Below, one piece after another: positions 47,101-54,439 of a stretch of 64,000 nt of DNA; the stretch's first letter is position 1, and each line of letters opens with the position of its first letter. The position numbers were made by a program, and so were the translations under genes. The stretch comes from Chelonoidis abingdonii (lineage: Eukaryota > Chordata > Testudines > Testudinidae): positions 15,838,886-15,902,885 of the forward strand of contig NC_133777.1 in assembly GCF_003597395.2 (NCBI RefSeq), given 5' to 3'. Under the pieces are notes generated by a model. It did not search any database. It saw only the letters and a program-made list of their open reading frames with translations, and was not told the DNA's origin.

Positions 47101-48303
47101 TTTGATCACAAAACTACAGTTTAGAGTTTACCATGAAGCTATTAGCAGCCATAAAATGCATGCATGAAATTGTGCATACACTTGTTGTGATAAATAAAGG
47201 GGGAGGGATAGCTTCCTTTGATGGACACCCAGCCAGCCAGTTAGCTGTAAAATCCCTCTTGGTAGCTGACAAAAGCATTAGGTATAAACACAGAGGAGAT
47301 CCACAAGCCAAAATAAAAAATAAACCTGACAGCGTCTAACTAAACATTCCCTATCCAAATTATTTCTTCTAGATATGGAAGATACTTTTTCATACCTGCT
47401 TCAAACCTTACACAGCATTCCTGCTGCAGTGCTTATAGCATTGCTGCTCCATGTCCCAGCAGCCCAGAGAACAACAGACAAAGGGAAAGTTTCTTTTCCC
47501 ATTTTTAAAAGTTCTAGCCTTCCTATTGTCCCTTTTGGTCAGGTGCCCACTCTTTTTCTTTATCTGGGGGACTTTTTAATCCTTTACAGGTAAAGCTAGT
47601 AAAGAACAGCTATCAAGAGATATTTTACAGCTAACTGGCTGGGTGGGTGTCCATCAAAGGGAGCTAACCCTACCCCCCTTTATTTATCACAGTTGTGGAA
47701 GCCAGGGGCTGAAAATCAGGCCCATTTTAATACTTTGTAATGATATTATAACAACTTTCCTCCCAGGAGAGCAATACACGTCACAAAAATTAATTCCTTT
47801 AGCTTTAGAACACCCCTGTGAAACAGGGAAATATTATCATACAAATTTTGCAGATGGTTAAATCAAGGCACAGATAGGTGAAGTGACTTGCTCAAAGTCA
47901 CAAGGAGAATTATTTGTAGTCAGGAACAGAACCCAGAAATTCCTTGTTCTAGGCACCAGACTTCATTGCTTTCTTACTGTAAGTACAGTAGTTCACATGT
48001 TTTTTACAGTCTATTGATTAAAGTGCTGTGGAAGTTGTGGAGGAGTCTTACTTTTATTTATGATTGTTCTGCTTTTTGTGAAAACTGTCCTGTTGAGACA
48101 CTACGTAAAAATCAAACAGATTAACTTAATTTGATTGTTGTGAACATGTATTTTTATCATACCTGGATAAACACTACTCCATTAGGAATTTCCCAGATGG
48201 GCTCTTGTATATCTAACAGAACAACCGAGGCGCCTGATTTGGCAAGAGCACATCCCAAGTTATAGCCAAAGAATCCTCCACCTCCTGTCACTACTGTGTT
48301 CAT
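16936..48303 (-). CDS. SDR42E2: SDR42E2-like short-chain dehydrogenase/reductase, copy 1 (11 coding exons)
   Basis: Joined coding exons, in transcription order: 48303-48163, 47071-46976, 42868-42811, 35185-35067, 34035-33960, 31148-31066, 25753-25616, 24398-24333, 23581-23518, 20463-20390, 17187-16936. They give 388 residues with no stop and GT-AG at every intron. The protein is an extended SDR of the 3-beta-HSD-like group. It has a nucleotide-binding [19 protein letters not shown], the YTST segment, the catalytic YSKTK (Tyr-x3-Lys), RPPGIYGP, and a C-terminal hydrophobic membrane anchor. It should oxidise or reduce a lipid-like, perhaps sterol, alcohol or ketone using NAD(P)(H) at a membrane. 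The substrate is unknown. Multi-exon structure and residues fit SDR42E2 better than SDR42E1. The start is uncertain: the frame is open upstream to an ATG at 48504, and an upstream exon may carry the true start. Confidence 0.93.
17391..19088. mobile_element. hAT element (1.7 kb) in the last intron of copy 1
   Basis: Ends CAGGGCCGGGTCTAGG and CCTAGAGCCGCCCCTG are inverted copies. The 8-bp flanks are GTCTTAGG (17383-17390) and GTCTTGGG (19089-19096). The inside has a pyrimidine-rich part (17430-17690) and a G-rich part (18110-18770) with many GGGG-CAG-T units. No transposase is present. The same family occurs at 56087-59119, with its own different target duplication, so the two are separate insertions and not part of the gene duplication. 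Confidence 0.9.
19342..19467. repeat. Near-perfect 126-nt palindrome
   Basis: Arms of about 31 bases (AAGGTATTTAAGCATCT...GATAG and CTATC...AGGTGCCTAAATACCTT) flank an inner hairpin (GGGATTTTCAGAAGTGCC facing GGCACC...TTTTGAAAATCCC). It looks like a small palindromic MITE. Confidence 0.8.
19489..19590 (-). repeat. tRNA-derived SINE fragment
   Basis: GGCTTGCCCAAAGTCACAGAGGAAG then a block ending AGTGCTCTGACCACTGAACC is the reverse complement of the tRNA-related head of turtle SINEs (CryI-like) or MIR. Only the head part is kept. Confidence 0.6.
20390..20463 (-). CDS. SDR42E2: SDR42E2-like copy 1, coding exon 10
   Basis: 74 bases, acceptor ATTTCACAG, donor GTAAAA, phase 1 in and phase 0 out. 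It encodes [20 protein letters not shown] then TRNE. The matching exon of copy 2 at 63918-63991 has the same length and phases. Confidence 0.94.
21259..22336 (-). pseudogene. hAT transposase C-terminal part, split by an insertion
   Basis: Read on minus from 22336, a frame has [18 protein letters not shown], then [16 protein letters not shown], then [10 protein letters not shown] further frame has [20 protein letters not shown], and beyond the inserted hAT (21416-21933) it goes on as [20 protein letters not shown], ending DWLNKK at 21259. That is the hATC dimerisation domain, with the W-W and S-x-x-G hallmarks of ZBED-like transposases. The N-terminal BED finger and most of the catalytic core are missing. 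Confidence 0.85.
21416..21933. mobile_element. hAT MITE (518 bp) with internal 54-bp tandem repeats
   Basis: Ends CAGGGCCGGCTCCAGGC and GAGCTGGCCCTG are inverted, with perfect 8-bp flanks GTGCCAGG (21408-21415) and GTGCCAGG (21934-21941). Between about 21515 and 21905 lie seven imperfect units, each with TTTGCCTC-GGGTC-CTGCCCTGC-CC and a T run. The units vary around 54 bp, near a multiple of three. That keeps three plus-strand frames open, without any protein meaning. Confidence 0.9.
22473..22691 (+). pseudogene. Second, inverted copy of the hAT transposase end
   Basis: This plus-strand frame reads [20 protein letters not shown], then [20 protein letters not shown] and ends DWLYKK. It is the same hATC domain as on the minus strand to the left. 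It begins without any upstream transposase part. Confidence 0.85.
23518..23581 (-). CDS. SDR42E2: SDR42E2-like copy 1, coding exon 9
   Basis: 64 bases, acceptor CCCTTTCAG, donor GTAAAA, phase 0 in and phase 1 out. It encodes [20 protein letters not shown] then A. Confidence 0.9.
23582..24332. other. Intron 8, no feature seen
   Basis: AT-rich intron sequence. I recognise no repeat with boundaries and no second gene. Confidence 0.5.
24333..24398 (-). CDS. SDR42E2: SDR42E2-like copy 1, coding exon 8
   Basis: 66 bases (22 codons), acceptor CTTTAACAG, donor GTATGT, phase 0 at both ends. It encodes [20 protein letters not shown] then PL, the G-Q-x-Y-x-I-x-D-G motif typical of the group. Confidence 0.94.
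24399..25615. other. Intron 7, no feature seen
   Basis: AT-rich intron with a T-rich tract near 25590-25610 close to the donor side of exon 7. No bounded element or gene is recognised. Confidence 0.5.
25616..25753 (-). CDS. SDR42E2: SDR42E2-like copy 1, coding exon 7
   Basis: 138 bases (46 codons), acceptor TTTTTGCAG, donor GTAAGT, phase 0 at both ends. It encodes [19 protein letters not shown] then [17 protein letters not shown]-x-N-L-x-x-A-H is the conserved substrate-domain helix of the family. Confidence 0.95.
26285..26860 (-). mobile_element. CR1 LINE, 3' end, inverted
   Basis: It begins on plus with ATAGAATCATAGA, the reverse of the CR1 3' tail (TCTATGATTCTAT). It continues with characteristic CR1 3' sequence such as CCTGACAGGTGTTTGTCCAA and CCAGCTGAGGCCTTATCAGA. 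It is 5'-truncated, as usual for CR1. It lies in intron 6 of the gene, in gene sense. Confidence 0.88.
27900..28455. repeat. Purine-rich minisatellite, left block
   Basis: The plus strand is almost all A and G, with irregular units such as GGAGTGAGGGAG and GTTTGAGGGTCAATGAAGGG. Similar blocks resume after the hAT insertion (29140-29900). The minus-strand frames here (28019-28534) are open only because CT-rich DNA has few stops. Confidence 0.7.
28466..28927. mobile_element. hAT MITE (462 bp) with perfect target duplication
   Basis: Inverted ends CAGGGCCGCCCAGAGG and CTCTGGGCGGCCCTG. The flanks CTTGTGGC (28458-28465) and CTTGTGGC (28928-28935) are identical. The GC-rich inside has repeated GGTCTTCGG-GGCAATTTGG-GGCAGGGGGTC blocks related to those of the MITE at 1194-1489. 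All frames across it are compositional. Confidence 0.9.
28965..29140 (+). repeat. tRNA-derived SINE (turtle CryI-like), partial
   Basis: It contains TCCTAGGGCAAGTAAACTTA, CTCTGTGCCTTAATTTCCC and ends GGCACTCAGATACTCTGG followed by GGCCAAATAAGTACT. That matches the body and 3' end of turtle tRNA-Lys-derived SINEs as I remember them. Confidence 0.65.
29141..29900. repeat. Purine-rich minisatellite, right block
   Basis: This continues the purine-strand asymmetry of 27900-28455, with GAGGAGGTTTGCAG-, GAGAGAGAATGAGG- and GAGAAAAGGGAAAGG-type stretches. The minus-strand frame 29095-29766 (223 codons, mainly Ser, Leu, Pro, Phe) is a by-product of composition. A (TA)n tract follows near 29943. Confidence 0.65.
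29901..31065. other. Rest of intron 6, no feature seen
   Basis: AT-rich sequence with a short TA microsatellite at its start. Nothing else is recognised. Confidence 0.5.
31066..31148 (-). CDS. SDR42E2: SDR42E2-like copy 1, coding exon 6
   Basis: 83 bases, acceptor TATCCTAG, donor GTATTT, phase 1 in and phase 0 out. It encodes [20 protein letters not shown] then PRVA, the R-P-x-G-I-Y-G-P signature shared by 3-beta-HSD-like SDRs. Confidence 0.94.
31968..32261. mobile_element. Harbinger-like MITE (294 bp)
   Basis: Ends GGTAATGTTTACACTGCAC and (minus) GGCTACATCTACACTATGC are inverted. The flanks are TTA and CTA, near the 3-bp target rule of Harbinger elements. Inside are paired arms around AAAACTTTTGTCG and CAAAAGTTTTAATG, and further hairpins. 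Confidence 0.72.
33067..33336 (-). pseudogene. CR1-like ORF2 C-terminal end
   Basis: This 89-codon frame reads [15 protein letters not shown], then [29 protein letters not shown] and FKKELDKFM, ending SINGY. This is the conserved thumb/C-terminal tail of CR1-group ORF2 proteins. The upstream reverse-transcriptase core is absent, so it is a truncated relic. Confidence 0.85.
33626..33817. mobile_element. Tc1/mariner-type MITE (192 bp)
   Basis: Inverted ends TACACCTCTATCCCGATATAA and (minus) TACACCTCTACCTTGATATAA with TA at both edges fit a mariner-type TA target. It interrupts the CR1 relic. A second copy in reverse orientation is at 44492-44668. Confidence 0.88.
33960..34035 (-). CDS. SDR42E2: SDR42E2-like copy 1, coding exon 5 (catalytic Tyr-Lys)
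   Basis: 76 bases, acceptor TTTTTTTAAG, donor GTATTT, phase 0 in and phase 1 out. It encodes [20 protein letters not shown], which holds the invariant YxxxK catalytic pair, so the enzyme is not obviously inactive. Confidence 0.94.
35067..35185 (-). CDS. SDR42E2: SDR42E2-like copy 1, coding exon 4
   Basis: 119 bases, acceptor CACTGCAG, donor GTATTT, phase 1 in and phase 0 out. It encodes [20 protein letters not shown] followed by GG-x-P-I-E and GDEE...YFPLEK. The YTST stretch supplies the active-site Ser/Thr of the catalytic triad. Confidence 0.94.
35250..35365 (-). mobile_element. CR1 3' end fragment
   Basis: ATAAGAATGGCTATACTGGG, then TCAGACCAAAGGTCATCTAG and GCCAATGCCAGGTGCTTCAG is the CR1 3' region as at 32884. 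It is short and inverted, just upstream of exon 4. Confidence 0.8.
36370..36480 (-). repeat. SINE (MIR/CryI-like) fragment
   Basis: GAGGTATTATTATATCCATTTTACTG then AAAAGTGGAGAG resembles the inverted body of MIR-like SINEs. Weak and short. Confidence 0.4.
36732..36756. other. Assembly gap (25 N)
   Basis: A run of 25 N inside the left terminal part of the Harbinger-type element. The true missing length is unknown. A conventional fixed-length placeholder is possible. Confidence 0.98.
36935..37321 (+). pseudogene. Element-borne open frame of unknown role
   Basis: A 128-codon frame inside the Harbinger-type element reads [19 protein letters not shown] and later [20 protein letters not shown]. 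The W-x-S/T...LIAV part recalls the Myb/SANT-like protein of this superfamily (compare DLIAIW in the first element), but the match is faint. The second half is rich in Pro, Thr and Ser and looks non-coding. It is probably a relic rather than an expressed gene. Confidence 0.35.
37440..38530 (-). mobile_element. GC-rich insert with short direct repeats, unclassified
   Basis: A block much richer in G and C than the Harbinger sequence around it. Related direct repeats stand near both ends: GTGGAGGAGGGAGCCACTCC at about 37461 and GTGGAGGAGGAGCCACACCG at about 38494. On minus there is a TATA-like GATAAAAG near 38405, followed by GC-rich sequence with repeated hairpins of the form CTGCC-AAGGC. This looks like a promoter-bearing terminal region of a retroelement (solo LTR or DIRS-type end). 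The long frames on both strands are due to composition. Exact limits are unsure. Confidence 0.5.
38531..41300. other. Interior of the second Harbinger-type element, no clear gene
   Basis: No frame carries a recognised domain. The frame on minus at 40879-41250 and that on plus at 41501-41818 are part of the element and have no motif I can name. Confidence 0.4.
42040..42493 (+). repeat. LTR-like repeat
   Basis: A TATA-like GTTATAAATAAG near 42260 and an AATAAA near 42393, followed by about 100 bases ending GTGTGACAACA, have the spacing of a retroelement LTR (U3-R-U5). No flanking duplication could be fixed. It begins some 35 bases after the Harbinger end. Confidence 0.4.
42811..42868 (-). CDS. 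SDR42E2: SDR42E2-like copy 1, coding exon 3
   Basis: 58 bases, acceptor TTTTTCTAG, donor GTATGT, phase 0 in and phase 1 out. It encodes [19 protein letters not shown]. The N-V-x-G-T motif is the conserved helix start of extended SDRs. Confidence 0.93.
43620..43790 (-). repeat. SINE (CryI/MIR-like), inverted
   Basis: ATTATCCCTCTTTTACTGAG, then GTGACTTGCCCAAAGTCACA and GTGCTCTAACCCCTAAATTG are the reverse of a tRNA-derived SINE head and body. Confidence 0.65.
44492..44668. mobile_element. Tc1/mariner-type MITE (177 bp), second copy
   Basis: The ends TATACCTCTACCCCGACATAA and (minus) TACACCTCTACCCCAATATAA are inverted, with TA at both edges. It is the same family as 33626-33817 but reversed, and inserted in the L2 relic. 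Confidence 0.88.
44904..44936. repeat. Perfect short hairpin
   Basis: 14-base arms CAGGTGGGAGTAGG and CCTACTCCCACCTG around GAACA. It lies within the L2 relic. Confidence 0.85.
45300..46975. other. Rest of intron 2, no feature seen
   Basis: No gene and no bounded repeat recognised on either strand. Confidence 0.45.
46976..47071 (-). CDS. SDR42E2: SDR42E2-like copy 1, coding exon 2
   Basis: 32 codons, phase 0 at both ends, acceptor TTGCAG and donor GTGAGT. It starts ADVRDYDAL and includes [15 protein letters not shown], the segment after strand 4 that lines the cofactor site in this family. Too short to stand out as a frame, it was found by the family motif. Confidence 0.93.
47186..47691. 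mobile_element. Foldback element (506 bp) with about 85-bp inverted ends
   Basis: The left end TGTGATAAATAAAGGGGGAG runs for about 85 bases as an inverted match to the right end (minus TGTGATAAATAAAGGGGGGT). Both arms include CTTTGATGGACACCCA and GCCAGTTAGCTGTAAAAT. The middle has no gene. The TG...CA ends recall LTR edges, but the long inverted arms are unlike a simple LTR. It could be two LTR pieces in inverted order or a palindromic DNA element. It lies in intron 1 of the gene. Confidence 0.75.
47800..47960 (-). repeat. SINE (CryI/MIR-like), inverted
   Basis: ATACAAATTTTGCAGATGG, then GTGACTTGCTCAAAGTCACA and CAGAACCCAGAAATTCC fit an inverted tRNA-derived SINE. Confidence 0.6.
48163..48303 (-). 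CDS. SDR42E2: SDR42E2-like copy 1, first recognised coding exon (Rossmann motif)
   Basis: It encodes the N-terminal cofactor-binding strand and loop TGGGGFFG, then LGCALAKSG and VVLLD, whose acidic residue at the end of strand 2 usually favours NAD. It ends FIQ with donor CAG|GTATGA, phase 0. I start it at ATG 48303 (purine at -3), which gives only five residues before the glycine loop. The human protein as I recall it has about 25 more, so either the in-frame upstream sequence (ATG at 48504) or an unseen upstream exon supplies the N-terminus. Confidence 0.88.
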
Positions 48304-48504
48304 GCTTCTTTTACTCAGTGCTCCAGCATGTCTGTTCAGATTACAGTCAGATGTTTGGCTCCAAGGGGGCACTACCCCATTAGATATATGTTTTGGGTCA
48401 TGTCTACAACATGCAATACGATTTTCTATCACCAGACACACAAAACATTTTTTTTCCCATGTTGAAAATTGCTCCATGGTGCTCTGGGGCGCAGATAATT
48501 CCAC

Positions 48505-50035
48505 TAAGTTTCATGGTAAAAAGCTCCATTCAGGGCTGCAATGTTTTTCTTTATCTTAACCTGTTTAGACGATATAAAGATAAATATTATTAACCAGTCT
48601 TTCCAAGTCAAAGGGTTATCAATATAAAAGCTTATTTATGTTAAATTTTTATAGCTTTCTTCTGTTTACTTTGCTTTTACCATATTTGTCACATTATACA
48701 GATGTAAAAATGGTGATATTTGGGAAACCTTACATACTGTCGCCTACTGCTTGACAATTAAAACTTTTCTGCATGTGCTTTCTAAACTAAAAAAAGTATC
48801 ATGAAAAGGCCTCACAGAGTTTGCATATATTTGACCAGTCGTTTACAGAGATGACAGCATACAGAATGAGAAGAAAAATATTAATATTTTATTAAGTCAA
48901 GAAGCATGAGAGAGTGTCCAAAATTTCTTGTATGGATTGATGTGTTCCACTTTCTGGGTCAGAATTAGAATAGTGGTAGATACCAACATTTTCGTCATCT
49001 TGAGAAAAATGGCTGTTTAGTTGTCTATGCAAATTGTGTCTGCTGGTCTCAGTTCAGTTCCTGGTGGTCAAATGTCTACATCACAAAGGCTCAAGCTGCC
49101 CTTTGAGGCTCACATAGCCTATGACCCAGGGTCCTGTAACTTGATTTGGAATCTTAAACTATCAGGGTCCAATATGAAAGAACAGAAAACACTTTGTTTC
49201 TACATTTTTTTTTAAAGGAGAAAACTTCCCCAATTCAGTAAACTAAGCATTAATATGCACACACTGCTCTACTCAGAAAAATCTGAGAAAAGTGATGCCC
49301 ATGCCTCAAAATCAACAGCTAAATATTGAATGCATTTATAGTTTTAACCCTTGAGGTGGTTGCTGTTGAAACATGTTATTGGGCTGCTGTGAGGAAGTTT
49401 GCAGTGCTGTTGCCTGTTGTATAGCTGTACTGTGGATAACATAGGACAAGGCTGCCAATCCATCACCTTTCAGGGAAACTAATAAATTCAGAGAGGGAGA
49501 GAAAGAGAGATAAATGTGTCCATATTTTTATTTAGAAAGTAAAATAAGTAATCATGTTTATGAAACAAGGATACTATTTTCCAATCCATAAATAAATAGG
49601 CTCTATTAGGTGATGTTTGTACAGCATTTTAAAATGCCAAGCACTATTTGGAGTCTAAGCATTTTTAATTATTGTGAATAATTATTATTGGATTTACACA
49701 TATAAACCCACCATCTCTCAAGAAAATATTCAAGATATAAGTTATTTGAGATCCTTGCATATTTGCCATGGGAATGCTACAAGAGGCCAAGGAAGTATAC
49801 CTTCATTTAAAATGTTAGAAACTTTAAAAGGGAGAATTTCTATAAATACTAATTACCATCATATACAAATGTGTAGTTTCCTTAGCAGCAAAAGTGCAGG
49901 GTACATGATGCCAATGACTTGGACAAACAAATCAAGTAGCAAAACATCAGTTTAATTCAAGTCAGAACCATAAAGAACTCTACAGCCACCAAAACATCAA
50001 TGTGCTTCCTGAAGAGTTGTTTTGACAATTTAATA
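48505..50035. other. Upstream of first recognised exon, no gene seen
   Basis: The sequence is AT-rich with no recognised feature. If the transcript starts at 51844-52200 this is the first intron. Confidence 0.45.
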
Positions 50036-50039
50036 ACAT

Positions 50040-50300
50040 TAATCATAATATTTTACACTTGAGTAACTTCTTCCTTCTAGGGGTTTCAAAGTACTTTACA
50101 ACTATTAAATTAATTCCCACAACAAGCCAGAATGATAGAGAGGAGTTATTAACCCCTGTTTTGCACGCAGGAATCTGACACACAGGAAGGTGAAATGATC
50201 TGACAAGGTCACACAGCTAGTCAATGGAAGAGAAGGGAATAGATTCAGAACTTCTGACCAGCAATACTGTGCTCTAACTACTAGTCAACATTTCCTTCCA
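50040..50300 (-). repeat. SINE (CryI/MIR-like), inverted, long copy
   Basis: From the left come TTTCAAAGTACTTTACAACT, then GTTATTAACCCCTGTTTTGC, GGTCACACAGCTAGTCAATG and TGTGCTCTAACTACTAG. This is an inverted tRNA-derived SINE including its 3' part. Confidence 0.65.
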
Positions 50301-51843
50301 CATATGATTCCATCCTCTTAGAATTTTAGCTTATTTAACAGTGTGACACGTTGCAGGAGAAGCGTGGTTCAGATTGATTAAATAGTATGCGTCTAAAAAT
50401 AGTACTGTTAAACTGAGCAAAATATATTTTAAACTGAAAATCAAGAAAAGTTGCTTATCTAGGTCTATTTGATGGCAGAATAAATTTCCTAGATAGGTGG
50501 TAAGAACCTAAGTAATTTAAAAATAGACTGTGTTGAAACTCTTAATATTATATTTCAGGGAATACTCGTGCATTGCTTGAGGGGATGGACTAGATGTGAC
50601 TTAATTTTCCAAGTGTAATTTCTAGCATTTCCTTTCCTAGAGGTAAAAAATAGTGGAGTCTGGAGCAAAATTAACCAATAACATCACATATGCAAATGAT
50701 GGCATACTGATTGGGTGCAGCTGAGTTCCAACTTCAGCAAGCTTTTAGAATGTTACAGTTCAAAATACAAAAGTCTGCTGGCAGTTGATGCAGGTAACTG
50801 GAATTCTAGGCTAGCTGTTTGTAGGCCTGAAAACATGAATGAATATACCACCAATTAAATTATAATAGCTTTTGTTTCAGAAATCTTGAATTCTTCTTTC
50901 ATCGAAATTTTTGTCAATATCTCCCTCGGGGCAATAAATCTTGATATTCAGTTCTACTGCAATAAATAACTGCTTATAATTTTGTGACACATCGTGACAA
51001 TATAAAGTTGCATTTCAGTAGTACCTTTGATTAGTTTGCTTTTGTGCATTCTATTTTCACTATTTTTTATATTTTTGAAATTATACAGAAAACCTTTTCG
51101 TTTTCTATTTGTTGATTTTGCACACAGAAAGTGCTAAATTGAGAAAATTGCTGAAATTATTTGGAATGACTGAAAATAGAAAAATAATACAAAATACTCT
51201 TGTACACACTTAAGTTGTACAAGTGCATATTAAACAGTTTATCTTTAAGCAAACCTTTCGCTGTCTTTTGATCATTTTTCCCTCTAGCATAAGGACAGCC
51301 TGAAAGGAGGGATCTGAAATGTTGTTAGTTGAACTGTGTAAGTTTCTAACCTAACACATACAGGACAGATGGTTTCAGGAGTGCAACTTGGAGTGCTAAC
51401 ACTTAGCACAAATAAGCCTTTATAGTCTCATCTCCAAGAATTTAGAGAGCTCCTCAAGGATCTTCCATTCACTACAAGGAAGATATTACACAAAATCTAT
51501 TTCAAAACAACAGTCATTATCACTATAGCCATCAGCTTCAGAGAATTTTAGAAAATACTCCCTGAATTTTCAGTCCTATGCAATGTTCCATGTCAGAAAA
51601 AACTTGCTTCTAGCACTTAGTACATCTTTTTCCCTTTTTCTGTCAATTTGTAGATTTTGGATTGGCTATTTAATAAGTGTAAATAAACTCAGGGTTATGT
51701 GTGATTAGGTCCAAGTACTGTGGATGCATCTTTAACTTCCCCACTGCAATCTAGAGGTGATGCCTAACAGCTATAAAGAACATCAGTACACACAGTTACA
51801 GTCAAACAATTTCCATTTTAAATAGCCAGATAACAGGAATTAC

Positions 51844-52200
51844 CTGTGGCAGGATCCTCGTTGTTAGACGAAAATTTAATTATTCTGAGTCCTCATTTGC
51901 AAGCTGGGGAGATGGTCAGCGCTCTTTTCTCTGGATGTTGATTAGCACCGGCATAGCAGGGCTCCCAGTGAAGAGTATTCCCCAAATGAGCTCAGATCTT
52001 CGGGTTCTTAATACAGCCCCTCATCCTAGGATCCAGAAGGAGCCGTTTGCCAGGGCGTACCGTGTGGCCACTTCGCCTACCTACTCAAGGTAACTCCGGG
52101 GCCGTATTTACCTCAGTTGCAGGGCATTTGGTTTCTGCTCGCAGCGTTTCCTAAAGAAGGAGCAGCTCTCATTGATCTAACGCTGTTTAAGTGTATGTAG
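51844..52200 (-). promoter_or_regulatory. Candidate 5' non-coding exon/promoter of SDR42E2-like copy 1
   Basis: On minus, this less AT-rich stretch ends with CCTGCCACAG|GTAATT, a good splice donor at 51843-51838. A second donor-like GAG|GTAAAT lies at 52112. It is the nearest CpG-containing, apparently non-repetitive sequence upstream of the first coding exon, so it may be the first exon and promoter. Short ATG-started frames inside would be upstream frames. There is no transcript evidence here. Confidence 0.3.
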
Positions 52201-53095
52201 CAGCAAGGATGAGACACAGAGGAGCATTAATAAACTATTTTACACACGTTTGAATTAATATAATATTTCACACACATATGACCATAGGATTTTGTTGATA
52301 TAGTAATAATTTTACAATGAAGTTCTACCATATTATCTCTAGTATACAAATATACATGGCTCACACTGGGACACTTTGTAAAAGGGATATTTGGGGCGGG
52401 GAGATTGGCAATGTGGTTGGCAGTGTAACAGTCTCAGAAATGTGTGAGAGATGTTAAACATCTCTGAATCTTGCACAACAAAATCCATTATACCAAGAGG
52501 GATGAAAATAATTTGAAAAAAATGCTCATTGGGAAAAAAAAATCTCCCTCCAAAATCAGTGAAATTCATTTAGAACAGTGTTAAGTATGTATCTGAATGT
52601 ACAGTATTTTTAAATAAAATGAACAATTAATGGAGACTACTTCAGATTAAAGAAAAACCTAAAAGTTTTCCATTTGATCTTCACACTTCAACACATATTT
52701 TTGTACCTGCCTTACCACCTTTGTCTTCCACACCCTAGCATTGCCATATCTATCTTTTCATTTTACAAAAAGTCTGACTCATATAAAAATACAGCTACAA
52801 TGTATTGTAGAGCAACAGTAAATTTATGTATTAATAATATTTAGTAACTAGTGCACAAATCATCTCTTTTAGAAAGCAAGTTAAGTATGCCTGTGCATAG
52901 TTGGAATGTCTGTGGTATGGATTAATTGTATGCTTTTTCTCTTGTTTATATATATATTTAAAAAGGAAATAGGTGGCTGAGGCAGTCTCTTAATAACCAG
53001 GAGTGGTAATGTTTATTTAAAGTAGCTTTTGTACATATGGCCACGGGACCATTTTTACTAGTCACTTATATGATTGTGGGTGTATTTTCGTTTTA
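52201..53095. other. Intergenic stretch, no feature seen
   Basis: AT-rich. No gene or bounded repeat is recognised between the candidate 5' exon and the LTR-like repeat. Confidence 0.45.
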
Positions 53096-53099
53096 TGGT

Positions 53100-53882
53100 T
53101 GCAGTGAAGCTGGCAGTTGTCCTGTGTGGGAGGTGTTGTCAGATGCTACAGGTGTGGTGCTCTGCTCTGTTCAGTGTTGATATCACTCGGCTGCGTGCGT
53201 GTGTTCCCTCTGTGTGCTGTCCCAGCTCTGTGCAGATAGCTGACACAGCAGACCCAAAGAGAACCCCCAGTGACCACAGACTCTAGTAAGGTATGAAGGC
53301 ACGTCGGCCAGGTTTATTGTCGAAGAGAAACACAGTCTCCAGCTCCCTGGTAAACGTAGTCCAAGGTGCTGCTAAGGTGCAGCTAGCCAGTACTTACGTG
53401 CTCCCTGGCAATGGACTCAGCTCAGTCAGTGGCGGGACTTTCCACTGCCCCCTAGGCTGGACAAAGACACCGCCCCAGGGATGCATTCTTATACACAGGT
53501 ACAAACAAATTACACATCACTCCCGTAGTAAGGGGAGTGCCACCTCTCACCTTGTACATGTTGGTTCAAACAAAACAACTCTATCCATCATATTACCCTT
53601 TTGGCCCTGTCATTGGGATGGATCAGCTTGTTCCTTGTTATGTGTGGGGTGTACGAGTATGCGAATGTTCTGATATTTGGTGTCCAGTACCTTTTAGGTA
53701 TGTCTCTTTTTGCAGCATCAGCCCTTTCCTTGCCAGCTTCTGTGAGCAGGGCCTGCCTCTGGCTCACAACTTAACTTTGCTTTATGTTAGCAAAGTCTTG
53801 ACCATTACTTTAGTTCAGGTCTTAGGCCTCCTACTGGGCCTCTGATACTAAGGTTTATATCTCAGAGCCTTCTCTTACTACA
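53100..53882 (-). repeat. Solo-LTR-like repeat
   Basis: On minus it begins TGTAGTAAGAGAAGG and carries a TATA-like GTATAAGAATGC near 53490. About 170 bases on it has AATAAA near 53325, followed by GT-rich and CT-rich sequence ending near CACTGCA at 53100. That is the U3-R-U5 order of a retroelement LTR. No internal gag/pol region is adjacent, so it would be a solo LTR. The left edge is approximate. Confidence 0.55.
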
Positions 53883-54439
53883 GGAGGTAAATGAAAAGGC
53901 ATGACAGAACAGTCTCCATCCATTTTTCTTGGCCCTAAAGAACCCCAAGTACATCATGTGACAAGAGGGAAAAATATTTCTTGGGTGGCTGTAACTGGGT
54001 GGCAGTGTTCTTTTATTGACCCACCTATTAACATGTGCTATAACCCTTCAGAAAGCTGTGACTCATTGTGGCAGGTTCAGCTCCTTGGCTGTATTTGGGA
54101 GTTAAGGGAGGAGGGAGTTGTTCTCTGGGCAGAGCAACTTGAGAGAAATCCTAGAGACAGTTGACCTTATGCAGGAAAATTAATCTGAGATTTATGTTTT
54201 TGTTTTTGTTTTTTATGTTATTAATAAAGCTAAATCCCAGAAAGAAGGTAAGAGTTTGGACACTAACTCAAAGTTGTGTGGTTTTCTTAGAATCATGTAG
54301 GGACTCATTCCGTTCCTACTGGGCCATTCTCTGAAACGGACAGATGGCGCTAGGATCAAGTGCTGTTTTTGTGTCCTTCTAAGACATAGTTTGATTTCCT
54401 TTACAAGAAAGGGCAGTAGGAATGGGACATTCTTCAAGG

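Noticed and set aside
48304..48504. N-terminal extension of the SDR42E2-like protein to the ATG at 48504
   Set aside because: The frame is open but the extra 67 residues have no family resemblance that I can see. The start was kept at 48303, with doubt noted.
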